Assembly: GCA_001823165.1 (NCBI GenBank)
Contig: MHTT01000001.1
Coordinates: forward strand, 1 to 32,890
DNA: 32,890 bases
Direction of reading: 5' to 3'
DNA from: Candidatus Wildermuthbacteria bacterium RIFCSPHIGHO2_01_FULL_49_22b
GTDB lineage: Bacteria; Patescibacteriota; Minisyncoccia; Minisyncoccales; UBA10102
Shown: positions 1 through 7,645 of the stretch, one piece after another
Numbering within the stretch: position 1 is the first letter of the stretch
Layout of the letters: the number at the start of each line of letters is the position of its first letter
Translations under genes and position numbers: made by a program
Notes under the pieces: model-generated
The model's input: the letters and a program-made list of their open reading frames with translations, nothing else
Told to the model about the DNA's origin: nothing
Databases searched by the model: none

Positions 1-7
1 GAGCAGA

Positions 8-448
8 GTGAATCCAAAGAACTTTGTGGTGCTGGAGCGGGAGTACAACAAGGTGGGGGAGTTTTTGCGCCAGCTCCACCAGGGCCTTGACCAAGATGTT
101 AGACCTCGGAGGTCTAACATACCAGATGTAAGAAGTCCTAAGGGAAAGGGAAATACGACATTACAACAAGGAATACTTTCACAAGGAATACTTTCTGGCA
201 GACGAGAAACAAAGGAGAACAGTTCTCCTTTGTTTCCTCAAAGGGCAAAGGAAGGGGAACTTTCCCCCCGGCAAAACAGAATTTTGCAGCTTTTGCACAA
301 TAAAGACAAGACGCAGGTATGGGAGCTCAAAAAGGTGCTTCCCGAGGTAACCAAAAGGACCCTGCGCCGCGACCTTGATGACCTGCTTCAGCGCAACCTT
401 ATCGTCAGGCAGGGGGAATGGAACGAGGTTTTTTACCAAATTCACTAG
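8..448 (+). CDS. DeoR-like winged-helix DNA-binding protein (possibly 5' partial)
   Basis: The C-terminal part (about residues 88-140) reads as a DeoR-type winged helix: SPRQNRILQLL starts helix 1, TKRTLRRDLDDLLQR is the recognition helix region and VRQGEWNEVFYQ the wing. The N-terminus (LEREYNKVGEFLRQLHQGL) looks helical. The linker between them (about residues 30-85) is low in complexity and built from a palindrome, a 5-residue tandem repeat (QGILS twice) and a 31-base palindrome. A GTG at 8 gives a plausible start, but the frame stays open to the window edge, so the gene may begin upstream. It lies 80 bases before an ECF sigma gene that has its own promoter, so a regulatory role at this surface locus is possible but only inferred. 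Target and ligand are unknown. Confidence 0.7.
   Translation: MNPKNFVVLEREYNKVGEFLRQLHQGLDQDVRPRRSNIPDVRSPKGKGNTTLQQGILSQGILSGRRETKENSSPLFPQRAKEGELSPRQNRILQLLHNKDKTQVWELKKVLPEVTKRTLRRDLDDLLQRNLIVRQGEWNEVFYQIH
96..120. repeat. Perfect 25-bp palindrome inserted in coding sequence
   Basis: Twelve-base arms ATGTTAGACCTC and GAGGTCTAACAT surround a single G. The hexamer AGATGT occurs at 94-99 and again at 124-129, exactly 30 bases (10 codons) apart, so it looks like an in-frame insertion with a short target duplication. The protein shows this as DV ... DV flanking RPRRSNIP. Confidence 0.75.
166..195 (+). repeat. 15-bp tandem direct repeat (two copies)
   Basis: ACAAGGAATACTTTC occurs at 166-180 and again at 181-195. 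The unit is a multiple of three and encodes QGILS twice, in the linker of the helix-turn-helix protein. Confidence 0.85.
206..236. repeat. 31-bp perfect palindrome inside coding sequence
   Basis: The left arm GAAACAAAGGAGAAC (206-220), a single A, and the right arm GTTCTCCTTTGTTTC (222-236) are perfect reverse complements. The palindrome lies in the same repeat-rich linker, about 10 bases after the tandem repeat. A smaller inverted repeat (GGGGAA / TTCCCC, 254-267) follows. Confidence 0.85.
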
Positions 449-472
449 GAATTGGGGAATAATTGTGGAAAA

Positions 473-525
473 AGCTAGGACATTGACCTTTCGCCTAATT
501 TGTCCTATCCTATAGCTAGGACATT
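473..525. promoter_or_regulatory. Triple half-site array around the sigma promoter
   Basis: The 12-mer AGCTAGGACATT is repeated directly at 473-484 and 514-525. An inverted copy of its core (TGTCCTA, 501-507) enters the -10 element, forming a dyad with TAGGACA at 517-523. The three half-sites touch the -35, the -10 and the start region, which suits a repressor or autoregulator site. The binding protein is unknown. Confidence 0.5.
483..511 (+). promoter_or_regulatory. Sigma-70-type promoter of the ECF sigma gene
   Basis: The -35 TTGACC (483-488), a 17-base spacer and the -10 TATCCT (506-511) match the housekeeping consensus well. The predicted start, near 518, leaves a leader of only about 10-17 bases before the ATG at 529 or 535. 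Confidence 0.6.
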
Positions 526-528
526 TTA

Positions 529-1035
529 ATGCCAATGGAAGAGACCAATCAATATTTCAGCCAGCTCTACGACCAGTATATCACCAGGATTTACCGGTTC
601 GTCTACCTGAAGGTCAGCTCTGTTGAGACGGCAGAAGACCTGTCTTCAGAGGTGTTTTTGCGCCTGTACAAGCGCCTTCGCGAGCCCGGCCGTGAAATCC
701 AGAACCCCCAGGCTTTTTTGTACCAGATTGCCCGCAATGTGGTGGCAGACCATTACCGGGGCAGGAGAGTGACTACGATATCCATTGAAAAGACCACCAT
801 TGAGATTGAGGATATCGGAGACCCGACACAAGGCCAGGCAGAGGTGAACCTTGAGATGGACCGAATCAGGCAGGCCCTGAGCCAGCTCCAGGACGACTAC
901 CAGAACCTGATTATCTGGCGGTACATAGATGAGCTCACCGTGCCAGAAATAGCCCAGATTATCGGAAAGTCAGAAGGAAATATACGGGTTGGAGTGTCAA
1001 GGGCGCTTGAAGCGCTTCGGGAAAAGATAACATAA
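529..1035 (+). CDS. ECF-type sigma-70 family RNA polymerase sigma factor
   Basis: It directs RNA polymerase to a specific promoter set. Region 2 spans about residues 8-80: YDQYITRIYRFVYLKV, then AEDLSSEVFLRLYKRL and the -10-binding segment AFLYQIARNVVADHYR. Region 4 is at about residues 112-166, with the helix-turn-helix TVPEIAQIIGKSEGNIRVGVSRALEAL cut here to its core TVPEIAQIIGKSEGN. A length of 168 residues is normal for ECF factors, which lack regions 1 and 3. An alternative ATG lies at 535. The downstream DUF5667 membrane protein would be the natural candidate for a regulator of this sigma, and the surface-protein gene a possible target; both are inferences from gene order. Confidence 0.92.
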   Translation: MPMEETNQYFSQLYDQYITRIYRFVYLKVSSVETAEDLSSEVFLRLYKRLREPGREIQNPQAFLYQIARNVVADHYRGRRVTTISIEKTTIEIEDIGDPTQGQAEVNLEMDRIRQALSQLQDDYQNLIIWRYIDELTVPEIAQIIGKSEGNIRVGVSRALEALREKIT

Positions 1036-1109
1036 AAGTGACGGTCGTCTTATTATTGTTAGTGTAATATTTTGGTTTATTTTACGACATAATTTATATG
1101 GAGCACGAT

Positions 1110-1904
1110 ATGGAGCAGGAGAAGAACCTCGTACAAAAAATTTCCCTCTTAAAAGACATTCAGCCCAAGAGCAATTGGGTGCTTTATGTTAAGACGCGGA
1201 TTCTCGCAGATTATGAGCGGATTTACGCGGATGCTGGGGTGGGACATGAGAGCTTGATAGGACAGACCCTCCTTCGCCAAGGCTTCGGAGGGCGAGTAGG
1301 ACATCTTGTATCCTATCTCCGATACCTAGAAAAGCCTGCCTTTGTGCTTTCTGCCATGACCTTTTTAGTGCTGGGAGGGGTTGGCTACCAGGTTTCCCAA
1401 AACAGTTTGCCGGGAGATGCCTTGTATTCTTTGCGTTCGGCCATTGAGAGGGCAACCATGGGTTCTGACCCTCTGGCCTCTTTGGAGATTGCCCAGAGGC
1501 GCCTGGAAGACCTGAAAAAGGTGGTTGAAGGAAACAAGGTGAGAAACCTTTCCTCGGCAACCCAGGAGTTTAACCAGAGCGTGGAGACGGCTACCAAGGG
1601 ATTTCTGGCGCTTGTGGAAAACGAGCCCAAAAAGGCTTTACAGGTCTCCAGGGAACTAGTACAATTGCAAAGAGGCAAGACGGAAATAGAACAGACTTTG
1701 GGTGCTTCTCTTGGAGAAGAAGAGAACTCTGAATTGCAGAACGCCACGCGGATATTGGTGGAAATGGAGTTTGCCGATTTAACAACCAGAACCTTGAGCG
1801 CAGAGCAGGAAGAATTATTCAAGCAGGCAGTCAGCGCGTACAAGGAACAAAGGTATGAGCAGGCGCTGGAGTACGTCTGGCTCATTGCTAACAACGCTGA
1901 TTAA
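1110..1904 (+). CDS. DUF5667-type single-pass membrane protein (possible anti-sigma-like regulator)
   Basis: The ATG at 1110 is chosen over the one at 1098 because GGAG (1100-1103) lies six bases upstream of it. The N-terminal cytoplasmic part (about 70 residues) is followed by one membrane segment (PAFVLSAMTFLVLGGVGYQV). The extracytoplasmic region starts with LPGDALYSLRSAIERA and continues with AQRRLEDLKKVVE, the hallmark of DUF5667, and is helical and rich in Gln and Glu. Placement just behind an ECF sigma fits a membrane-anchored sigma partner, though no classical zinc-type anti-sigma motif (HxxxCxxC) is visible. An in-frame 39-base insertion (finding at 1258-1303) adds 13 residues to the cytoplasmic part. 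Confidence 0.75.
   Translation: MEQEKNLVQKISLLKDIQPKSNWVLYVKTRILADYERIYADAGVGHESLIGQTLLRQGFGGRVGHLVSYLRYLEKPAFVLSAMTFLVLGGVGYQVSQNSLPGDALYSLRSAIERATMGSDPLASLEIAQRRLEDLKKVVEGNKVRNLSSATQEFNQSVETATKGFLALVENEPKKALQVSRELVQLQRGKTEIEQTLGASLGEEENSELQNATRILVEMEFADLTTRTLSAEQEELFKQAVSAYKEQRYEQALEYVWLIANNAD
1258..1303. repeat. In-frame palindromic element with 7-bp flanking direct repeats
   Basis: TAGGACA occurs at 1258-1264 and 1297-1303, exactly 39 bases apart. Between them lies a hairpin with arms CCCTCC (1267-1272) and GGAGGG (1287-1292) and an inner GCC/GGC pair. Removing one 39-base unit would restore a continuous reading frame (SLIG-HLVSYL), which is what an insertion with target duplication predicts. 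The encoded peptide is LLRQGFGGR-like. Confidence 0.75.
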
Positions 1905-1919
1905 TATTGATAGTTGGAG

Positions 1920-1938
1920 CCCACGAATTTCTTGTGGG
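1920..1938 (+). other. Small hairpin in the leader of the surface-protein gene
   Basis: CCCACGA (1920-1926) can pair with TTGTGGG (1932-1938) across a five-base loop, including one G-T pair. No T-run follows, so it is more likely a 5' leader structure (perhaps stabilising mRNA) than a terminator. The rest of the gap 1905-2010 is A-rich; I could not fix a convincing promoter or Shine-Dalgarno there. Confidence 0.35.
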
Positions 1939-2010
1939 ATTGAAAAATCTTTAAAGGTCGAAACTCAAAAGACAGTCGAATACAAACCAAAAAAAGACAA
2001 ACAAAGTTAC

Positions 2011-5000
2011 ATGAGTAGTTTTAAGAAAATATTTGCTACTGTAACCGTTGTGACCATGCTGGGAGTAGCGGCAGTACCCGCCCCTGCTTCTGCCATTACG
2101 GCAACCGAACTGCAGGCGCAGATTGACGCCCTCTTGGCACAGATTGCACAGTTGCAGTCGCAATTAACAACAGTAGAGGGAGGCACTTCTACTGGAGCTA
2201 TTACCGGCATTCCTTCCGGCTTTACCTTTAGTTCAAACCTGACGGTGGGGTCCACGGGAAATGACGTGAAATATCTCCAGCTTTTGCTGAACTCTGACTC
2301 CGCAACAAAATTAGCGAACTCTGGAGCCGGTTCTCCCGGGAGCGAGACCACCTACTTTGGGCCAATTACCAAAAGCTCGGTGATTAAGTTCCAGGACAAA
2401 TACGCTTCTGATATTCTGACCCCAGTGGGTCTGACTTCAGGAACCGGCTACTTTGGTCCTTCCACGAGGAGCAAGGCAAACTCCATTTTGGGAACTGCGG
2501 TAGTAACTCCTCCCGCAACAACGCCTCCAGCAGAGGAAACAGGGGGAGCAGTGGAGACGCCAACCTCTGGCGCTCCAATAGTGAGTTTGAGCGGCAACGC
2601 GCTTGATGCGCGCGTGGCTTCAGACACGCCAGCTGGCGTGACAATTCCAGACAACGCAAGTGCCAACTTCACCAAGTTCATCCTGACCACGGGAGACCAA
2701 GCGGTAACCGTGTCTAAGGTATTTGTGACCCGCAAGGGGCTGACTTCTAACTCCGACATGGAGAACGTGAAGATTCTGGACGCCAATGGCGTGAACTTGG
2801 GAAGCGTTGCCAGCTTTAACGTGAACAACAAGGCAACGGTAACCTTTACGCCTAACCTGTCATTGTCTGCAAAGTCCAGTTCTACCTTCTTCATTCGAGC
2901 TGGTGTTGTAGACACTACGGCGGCCAATAAGACGGTGCTGCTGGGCGTTGAAGCAAACAGCGACATTACGTCTTCTGCAAGCACGGTGACTGGAGCTCCG
3001 GTCTATGGGAACACCTTTACTACGGTGACCCTGGCCATTGGAACAGCCACCGTTGACCAGGCGTCTGCGGTTTCTGATTCCCAGCCCGATGTTGGAGACG
3101 CCGATGTTGTAGTGAACGACTTTAAGATAGAGGCAGGTTCTGGAGAAGCCATTACCGTGCACCAAATTACGGTATTGGAGGCGGGGACCGCTTCCCTGTC
3201 TGACACAAGCAACATTGAACTGTGGTCCGTGACCGAGAACAAGTCCTACGGCACGGTTGCCAACTGGACAGCAGGCGGCAAGGCGAGCTGGAGCAACCTG
3301 AACATTAAGGTTGCAAAGGGCGTTTCCCACCGCTTCCAGATTCGTTTGGACATTGTTGGAGGAGCTGAAGGCAGCTTGACCATTAACGCAGATGTCATGG
3401 ACGGCTCTGACATTTTGGTTGACGTGACCGGAGACACCTACGGCTTCTACATTACTCCGACCGATGGAGACAGCTGGAGCAACAGCAACGATGGACGCGG
3501 TTCAAGCGACCAGACCATTCAGGGAGGTTCCCTGACCGTTGCCAAGTCCTCTTCAACCCCTGCCACCGGCAACATTGCGCCCGCTGCAGACCAGGTTCTC
3601 GCAGTGTTTGACTTCATCGCCCTTGGTGAGGAAATGCAGGTTTCTGCTCTTACCTTGGACTTTGACTTTAGCGGCATGGTGTATACGGAGGTGACCAGCG
3701 TGCGCATATATGATGCGAATGGCAACATTGTGGCAGGACCCATGGATACGGCTGCTGCCGGCACCGTCGCATTCACCGACACCTTTATTGTGCCTATTGG
3801 CACGACCAAGTACACGGTGAAGACGAACATTGCCACGAGCACGTCCGGGACAGACACAGTGGACGTTGGCATCAGCACGCCTAATGCCATGACAGTGAAG
3901 GGAATGTCGTCCAACAACACCATTACCCCGACCCCAACCACCGAGGTGGAAGGAAATACGCTTACCGTGACGGCAGCTGATTTGGATGCCACTACGTTGA
4001 CCACCCCGGTTGCACGGAGCATCTCAAAGGGCTCCCAAGATTACATCTGGGCTACCTTCTCGCTTAGCGCAACGGATTCCGGCGAGAACATCAACGTGAC
4101 TGCGCTCGTGATTGAAGACACCCTGGGAGACGCTGCGGACGAAGCAGATATGATTGACAACGCGGAGATATGGGCAGACCTGACGTCAGCCAGCAGCTCT
4201 CGCGGAGACGCGTATGAGACCAAGGTTTCCCAGACCAAGCAGTTCGCGGACTCTGCAGCTACTGACGAGACCTTGAGCTTTACCCTGACCCAGACCGTTG
4301 TGGTGCCCAAGGGCAAGACCGTGGGCCTGGCATTTGTTGCAGACCTTGCGGCAGGAGCTACCACGGGCGACATCCACACCATTAGTTTAGACACCGATTC
4401 TGGAGACGTAACCGCGACTGGAGCTTCCACAGGAACCTCTGTGACCGTAACGCCAACCGGCGCAGGACAGGCCATGACCGTGACGGGAGCCGGCACGCTG
4501 ACGATTACGAACGACGCTTCCCAGCCTAGCGCCAAGCTCATGATTGCCAACGGCACTACAGAGCAGACGCTCGGCATATTCCGGTTTGCTGCCAACAATG
4601 TGGAAAACATTGAGCTGGACGACGTTCTCTTTGAGGTGACGAACGGAGGCCGCGTGCTCTCCTACAAGTTCTATGTTGGTAGTACGCTGGTAGCTGAAGC
4701 GGGTTCCGGAACCGGTCCCAAGGCGGTGTTCGCGGACGGTGCAGTGATAGCAAAGGCAAACAGCAACGTAAAGCTGACCGTGAAGGGAGTTCTTGCTTCT
4801 ATCACGCAGACAAGCGATCAGGACACCTCCATTACGGTGAACCTGGATAATATTGCTGATGTGAACGCCACCGGACTTGCTTCCGGGAGTGGAGCTACCA
4901 TTAGCGGAACTGCAAGCGCCAACACGCACATTGCCTTTGAGTCGTACCCGCAGTTCAGCGTGAACGCCAGCACGCCTAAGGGCGACCTGACTACGCTGAG

Positions 5001-5451
5001 TTCTGCGGCGCTGGTAGCCATCTTTGACGTTACTGCTGTGGGAGGCGAAGACATTACGTTTACCACGCTCAAAGACAGCTTGACGATGAACGTGTCCCAG
5101 CAGATCACCGACTCAAATACCACGGCAAACACCTGGACGCTGAAGGATGTGGCAGGCAACACGCTGGACTCCAACGCTACCGTGGCGGAGAACACCAACT
5201 CGCCTACGGTAGACTGGGACTTCAGCACAGCAACCTTTACGGTGGCTGCCGGCCAGACCGCGTCCTTGTATGTGTACGCCAACACCCTGGAGTTTGAGGA
5301 CGACGGCGACTCTTTGCAGGTATGGCTTGACGACGGCCTGGCAGCAGGCAAGCTGAAGTGGAGCATTGACGGCGACGGGGGAGCATACGAGCACCCAGAT
5401 ATCATCTTTAGAGGAGATATCTTCGCTGGCTCGTTAGTTAACCCGAGCTAG
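2011..5451 (+). CDS. Giant secreted surface (S-layer-like) protein with peptidoglycan-binding domain
   Basis: The start at 2011 is chosen because it opens a clear signal peptide (MSSFKKIFATVTVV, hydrophobic core, cleavage near PAPASA at residue 28); the frame is open further upstream into the previous gene but without coding character. After the signal come a short coiled coil (ELQAQIDALLAQIAQLQSQL, about 32-52), a PG_binding_1-like domain (about 78-160, with two YFGP motifs and SSVIKFQDKY), a Pro/Thr linker, and then about 950 residues of repeated beta-rich, Thr/Ser/Asp-rich segments. Lys and Arg are sparse and Cys is absent as far as read. Codons are markedly C-ending compared with neighbours, which suggests high expression. 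The likely role is an envelope-anchored array protein outside the cell. No signal-independent function is assigned. The gene ends in its own strong terminator. Confidence 0.85.
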   Translation: MSSFKKIFATVTVVTMLGVAAVPAPASAITATELQAQIDALLAQIAQLQSQLTTVEGGTSTGAITGIPSGFTFSSNLTVGSTGNDVKYLQLLLNSDSATKLANSGAGSPGSETTYFGPITKSSVIKFQDKYASDILTPVGLTSGTGYFGPSTRSKANSILGTAVVTPPATTPPAEETGGAVETPTSGAPIVSLSGNALDARVASDTPAGVTIPDNASANFTKFILTTGDQAVTVSKVFVTRKGLTSNSDMENVKILDANGVNLGSVASFNVNNKATVTFTPNLSLSAKSSSTFFIRAGVVDTTAANKTVLLGVEANSDITSSASTVTGAPVYGNTFTTVTLAIGTATVDQASAVSDSQPDVGDADVVVNDFKIEAGSGEAITVHQITVLEAGTASLSDTSNIELWSVTENKSYGTVANWTAGGKASWSNLNIKVAKGVSHRFQIRLDIVGGAEGSLTINADVMDGSDILVDVTGDTYGFYITPTDGDSWSNSNDGRGSSDQTIQGGSLTVAKSSSTPATGNIAPAADQVLAVFDFIALGEEMQVSALTLDFDFSGMVYTEVTSVRIYDANGNIVAGPMDTAAAGTVAFTDTFIVPIGTTKYTVKTNIATSTSGTDTVDVGISTPNAMTVKGMSSNNTITPTPTTEVEGNTLTVTAADLDATTLTTPVARSISKGSQDYIWATFSLSATDSGENINVTALVIEDTLGDAADEADMIDNAEIWADLTSASSSRGDAYETKVSQTKQFADSAATDETLSFTLTQTVVVPKGKTVGLAFVADLAAGATTGDIHTISLDTDSGDVTATGASTGTSVTVTPTGAGQAMTVTGAGTLTITNDASQPSAKLMIANGTTEQTLGIFRFAANNVENIELDDVLFEVTNGGRVLSYKFYVGSTLVAEAGSGTGPKAVFADGAVIAKANSNVKLTVKGVLASITQTSDQDTSITVNLDNIADVNATGLASGSGATISGTASANTHIAFESYPQFSVNASTPKGDLTTLSSAALVAIFDVTAVGGEDITFTTLKDSLTMNVSQQITDSNTTANTWTLKDVAGNTLDSNATVAENTNSPTVDWDFSTATFTVAAGQTASLYVYANTLEFEDDGDSLQVWLDDGLAAGKLKWSIDGDGGAYEHPDIIFRGDIFAGSLVNPS

Positions 5452-5510
5452 TCCGATTTGCTGAAACGAACCCACGCCTCTTTCCTTGTGGAGGTTGAGC
5501 GGGAGAATAG

Positions 5511-5548
5511 CCCCGCCCGTCTATCTATAGACGGGCGGGGTTTGTTTT
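5511..5548 (+). terminator. Strong rho-independent terminator
   Basis: Fourteen-base arms (5511-5524 and 5527-5540, CCCCGCCCGTCTAT and its complement) are followed by TTTGTTTT. It closes the surface-protein transcription unit. Confidence 0.93.
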
Positions 5549-5556
5549 AGTAAGAT
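5528..5556 (+). promoter_or_regulatory. Possible promoter overlapping the terminator hairpin
   Basis: TAGACG (5528-5533), a 17-base spacer and TAAGAT (5551-5556) form a fair sigma-70 match, with the -35 inside the 3' arm of the terminator. The predicted start lies only a few bases before the ATG at 5567. Confidence 0.4.
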
Positions 5557-5566
5557 AGATAACGCT

Positions 5567-6529
5567 ATGTCAAACGAAAAGAGTTTCAATTTCGTCAAAC
5601 AGGTTAAGGGCGCAATCCAGCAAGCACATGAAACGGGACAGCTGCCCGAGACAAAAAATGACGTGCTAGACGGCTTTTCTGGGGACAGCATCGTTGGCTG
5701 TCTGCAGCGGCTTACGAAGATTGTGTCGGCACGAAATGACTCATGCTATCTTGAGATTGGCGTGTTGCAAGGGTTTACGCTGCTTTCAATAGCCCTCGCG
5801 AACCCAGATGTTCCGTGTTTTGGGATAGATGATTTTTCATTGTTCAACGAAGGAAAGAAGAATTTTGAGATTGTGCGCGAGCGTCAGCGTAAGCTCGGCA
5901 TTACAAACGCGCACATTCTCAATATGGATTTTGAGGAAGCTCTTGATAACCTTGAGCAGCATATACAAGAAAAAAAAATTGGCGTTCTGTTTGTTGATGG
6001 ACCGCATGATTACCGAAGCCAGCTCATCTCTCTTTTGAAGGCGAAGCGCTCTTTGGCAGACAGCGCTGTCATTGTTGTTGATGACGCGAACTATGCGCAT
6101 GTCAGGCAGGCCAACGCGGATTTTTTGGCATCAGAGCTGGACTTCGCTCTGCTCTTTGAAGCATACACGCCTCTGCACCCTGCCAACATGACGCCCCGGG
6201 TAAAAGAAAAGGCAAGGAAGGGGTGGTGGAACGGGGTGAATGTGCTCATGAAAGACCGGGAACGTCGTGTCGTTCGCTCTTTTCCTCCTACGGGTGAACG
6301 CGAACGTTTTTTTGCCTCGCACGACGTGTTCCGCCACGAATTTGCGGAGACAGCCATTGAAGCGCTCCGCTACGGGTCGGCGCTTGTTGACGGAACTGAG
6401 TCCGAGGAAAAAAAGCGAAGGAAGCTGCTGAAGGAACGCCTTTTATCTGAAAGACAAAGACACCCCGGACGTTTTCCGTTTTACAATACCGAAAGCAAGG
6501 GGCTCCCTGATTTTAAACTGCACTTGTAA
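5567..6529 (+). CDS. Class I SAM-dependent methyltransferase-like protein (Methyltransf_24 type)
   Basis: The Rossmann core is visible: motif I YLEIGVLQGFTLLSIALA (61-78), an acidic motif II region with FGIDDF (85-90), HILNMDFEEAL (116-126), and LFVDGPHDYRSQLISL (141-156) followed by AVIVVDDANY (167-176). The order EIG / VDGPHDY / VVDD is typical of small O-methyltransferases that act on sugars or small metabolites. At 320 residues it carries an extra basic C-terminal part (about 225-320) of unknown role. It starts about 26 bases after the surface-gene terminator and is followed nine bases later by another methyltransferase, so the two probably form an operon. A run of nine A residues (5970-5978) lies in the gene but the frame is intact. 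The substrate is inferred to be a surface sugar. Confidence 0.75.
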   Translation: MSNEKSFNFVKQVKGAIQQAHETGQLPETKNDVLDGFSGDSIVGCLQRLTKIVSARNDSCYLEIGVLQGFTLLSIALANPDVPCFGIDDFSLFNEGKKNFEIVRERQRKLGITNAHILNMDFEEALDNLEQHIQEKKIGVLFVDGPHDYRSQLISLLKAKRSLADSAVIVVDDANYAHVRQANADFLASELDFALLFEAYTPLHPANMTPRVKEKARKGWWNGVNVLMKDRERRVVRSFPPTGERERFFASHDVFRHEFAETAIEALRYGSALVDGTESEEKKRRKLLKERLLSERQRHPGRFPFYNTESKGLPDFKLHL

Positions 6530-6538
6530 TCAATCTCT

Positions 6539-7633
6539 ATGCTCACGGCAGAGCGGATTCTCAAAGCGTTTGAAAAGTCAATGGCAGAGTACGAACCTGC
6601 CCAGAAAAGCAAGCACTGGGAGGGGTGGTTTGGCCGCACCAAACACTTGTATAAAGCGGAATTTTTAGAGAACTTTCGGAACAATACCTTGTCTGCGGGC
6701 TTAGACGACCAGGCCCCTCCGCAAGGGACGAAAGAGATCTTTTGTGATTTGCTTGCCGAAGTCGGTGAGGAGTTTGTTTTTTCAAACCTATCTACAAAAA
6801 ACATCGGCAACTCGCGCCAAGTTTTTATGATAGGAGAAAAGGTTGTAGACGCGGGGCAGGCATTTCACATCAAGTGGCTCCACGACCTTGTAGCCCACGT
6901 GTTTTCTCAAAGGGATGTCAAGTACATGTGCGAAATTGGGGGCGGGTATGGGTCTCTGGCGCAGAAAATCCGCTCCAATATCAAGTGCAGGTATATTATG
7001 ATTGATCTTCCAGAAGCGAACGTGCTGTCAAGCTGCTACTTGAGCAGGCACTTTCCCGATATGCGGTTTCTTTTGGCAGACGAGGTAGCCGGCAATGCAG
7101 TGAATAAAGAACAGATTGACCAGTATGATTTTGTCATCGTGCCTCCCTGGTATGAAATCAAGGGGGTTGCGATTGATTTGTTTATCAACACCAGATCTAT
7201 GATGGAGATGAACATGGAAGCTATCAAGAAGTATTTTGATTTCATCCAGGGCGCTGTTTCGCCGAACGGATTCTTCTTTAACATCAACAGGTATTACAAG
7301 GACTCGGTTGGTTATCCTATTAAACTATCGGAGTATCCGTACGATGAGAAGTGGAATGTTGTTTTGTCCAAGCCCGCCTGGAGGCAGCCCATTATTCACT
7401 GTTTGCTGACGCGGAGAACGGAGGGGAAAGGCACTATTAGAGAGGAGCTCAACAAGATTGAGCGCATCTATCAAGAGAACAGGCGGGTTGGGAGGGAAGG
7501 ATTTGTAAAGACCAGAACGATTGTAGTTCCCGGCAAGAGGGCGGTACTGGGTCTTCCTTTCAAATTCCTCAAAGCAATACTTCCTCCTTCCCTCTATAGA
7601 AAGCTGAAAGAGGCGATTATCTCCCAGTTGTAG
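6539..7633 (+). CDS. Putative sugar O-methyltransferase (NanM/TIGR04371-like)
   Basis: Motif I is CEIGGGYGSLAQKI (131-144), followed by the acceptor-loop strand RYIMIDLPEANVLSSCYL (151-168). EIGGGYG plus IDLPE is characteristic of the putative sugar O-methyltransferase family found in polysaccharide loci. A length of 364 residues agrees with that family. The N-terminal 120 residues are helical and lack an obvious signal or membrane segment, so it is probably cytoplasmic and acts on a nucleotide sugar or lipid-linked sugar. It lies nine bases after the previous methyltransferase and converges on the ligase pair with a 12-base gap that has no terminator. No promoter or Shine-Dalgarno was seen, so expression likely depends on read-through. 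Confidence 0.78.
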   Translation: MLTAERILKAFEKSMAEYEPAQKSKHWEGWFGRTKHLYKAEFLENFRNNTLSAGLDDQAPPQGTKEIFCDLLAEVGEEFVFSNLSTKNIGNSRQVFMIGEKVVDAGQAFHIKWLHDLVAHVFSQRDVKYMCEIGGGYGSLAQKIRSNIKCRYIMIDLPEANVLSSCYLSRHFPDMRFLLADEVAGNAVNKEQIDQYDFVIVPPWYEIKGVAIDLFINTRSMMEMNMEAIKKYFDFIQGAVSPNGFFFNINRYYKDSVGYPIKLSEYPYDEKWNVVLSKPAWRQPIIHCLLTRRTEGKGTIREELNKIERIYQENRRVGREGFVKTRTIVVPGKRAVLGLPFKFLKAILPPSLYRKLKEAIISQL

Positions 7634-7645
7634 TTAGAGCAGGGG

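Noticed and set aside
1855-2010. N-terminal extension of the surface-protein frame into the DUF5667 gene
   Set aside because: The extension overlaps the previous gene, has no family character, and a typical signal peptide begins at the ATG at 2011.
2384-5405. Long antisense open frames opposite the surface-protein gene
   Set aside because: They arise from its strong codon bias (few stop-generating triplets on the other strand); no start signals or family motifs were seen.
5970-5978. Run of nine A residues as programmed frameshift site
   Set aside because: The reading frame is continuous through the methyltransferase motifs on both sides, so no shift is needed.
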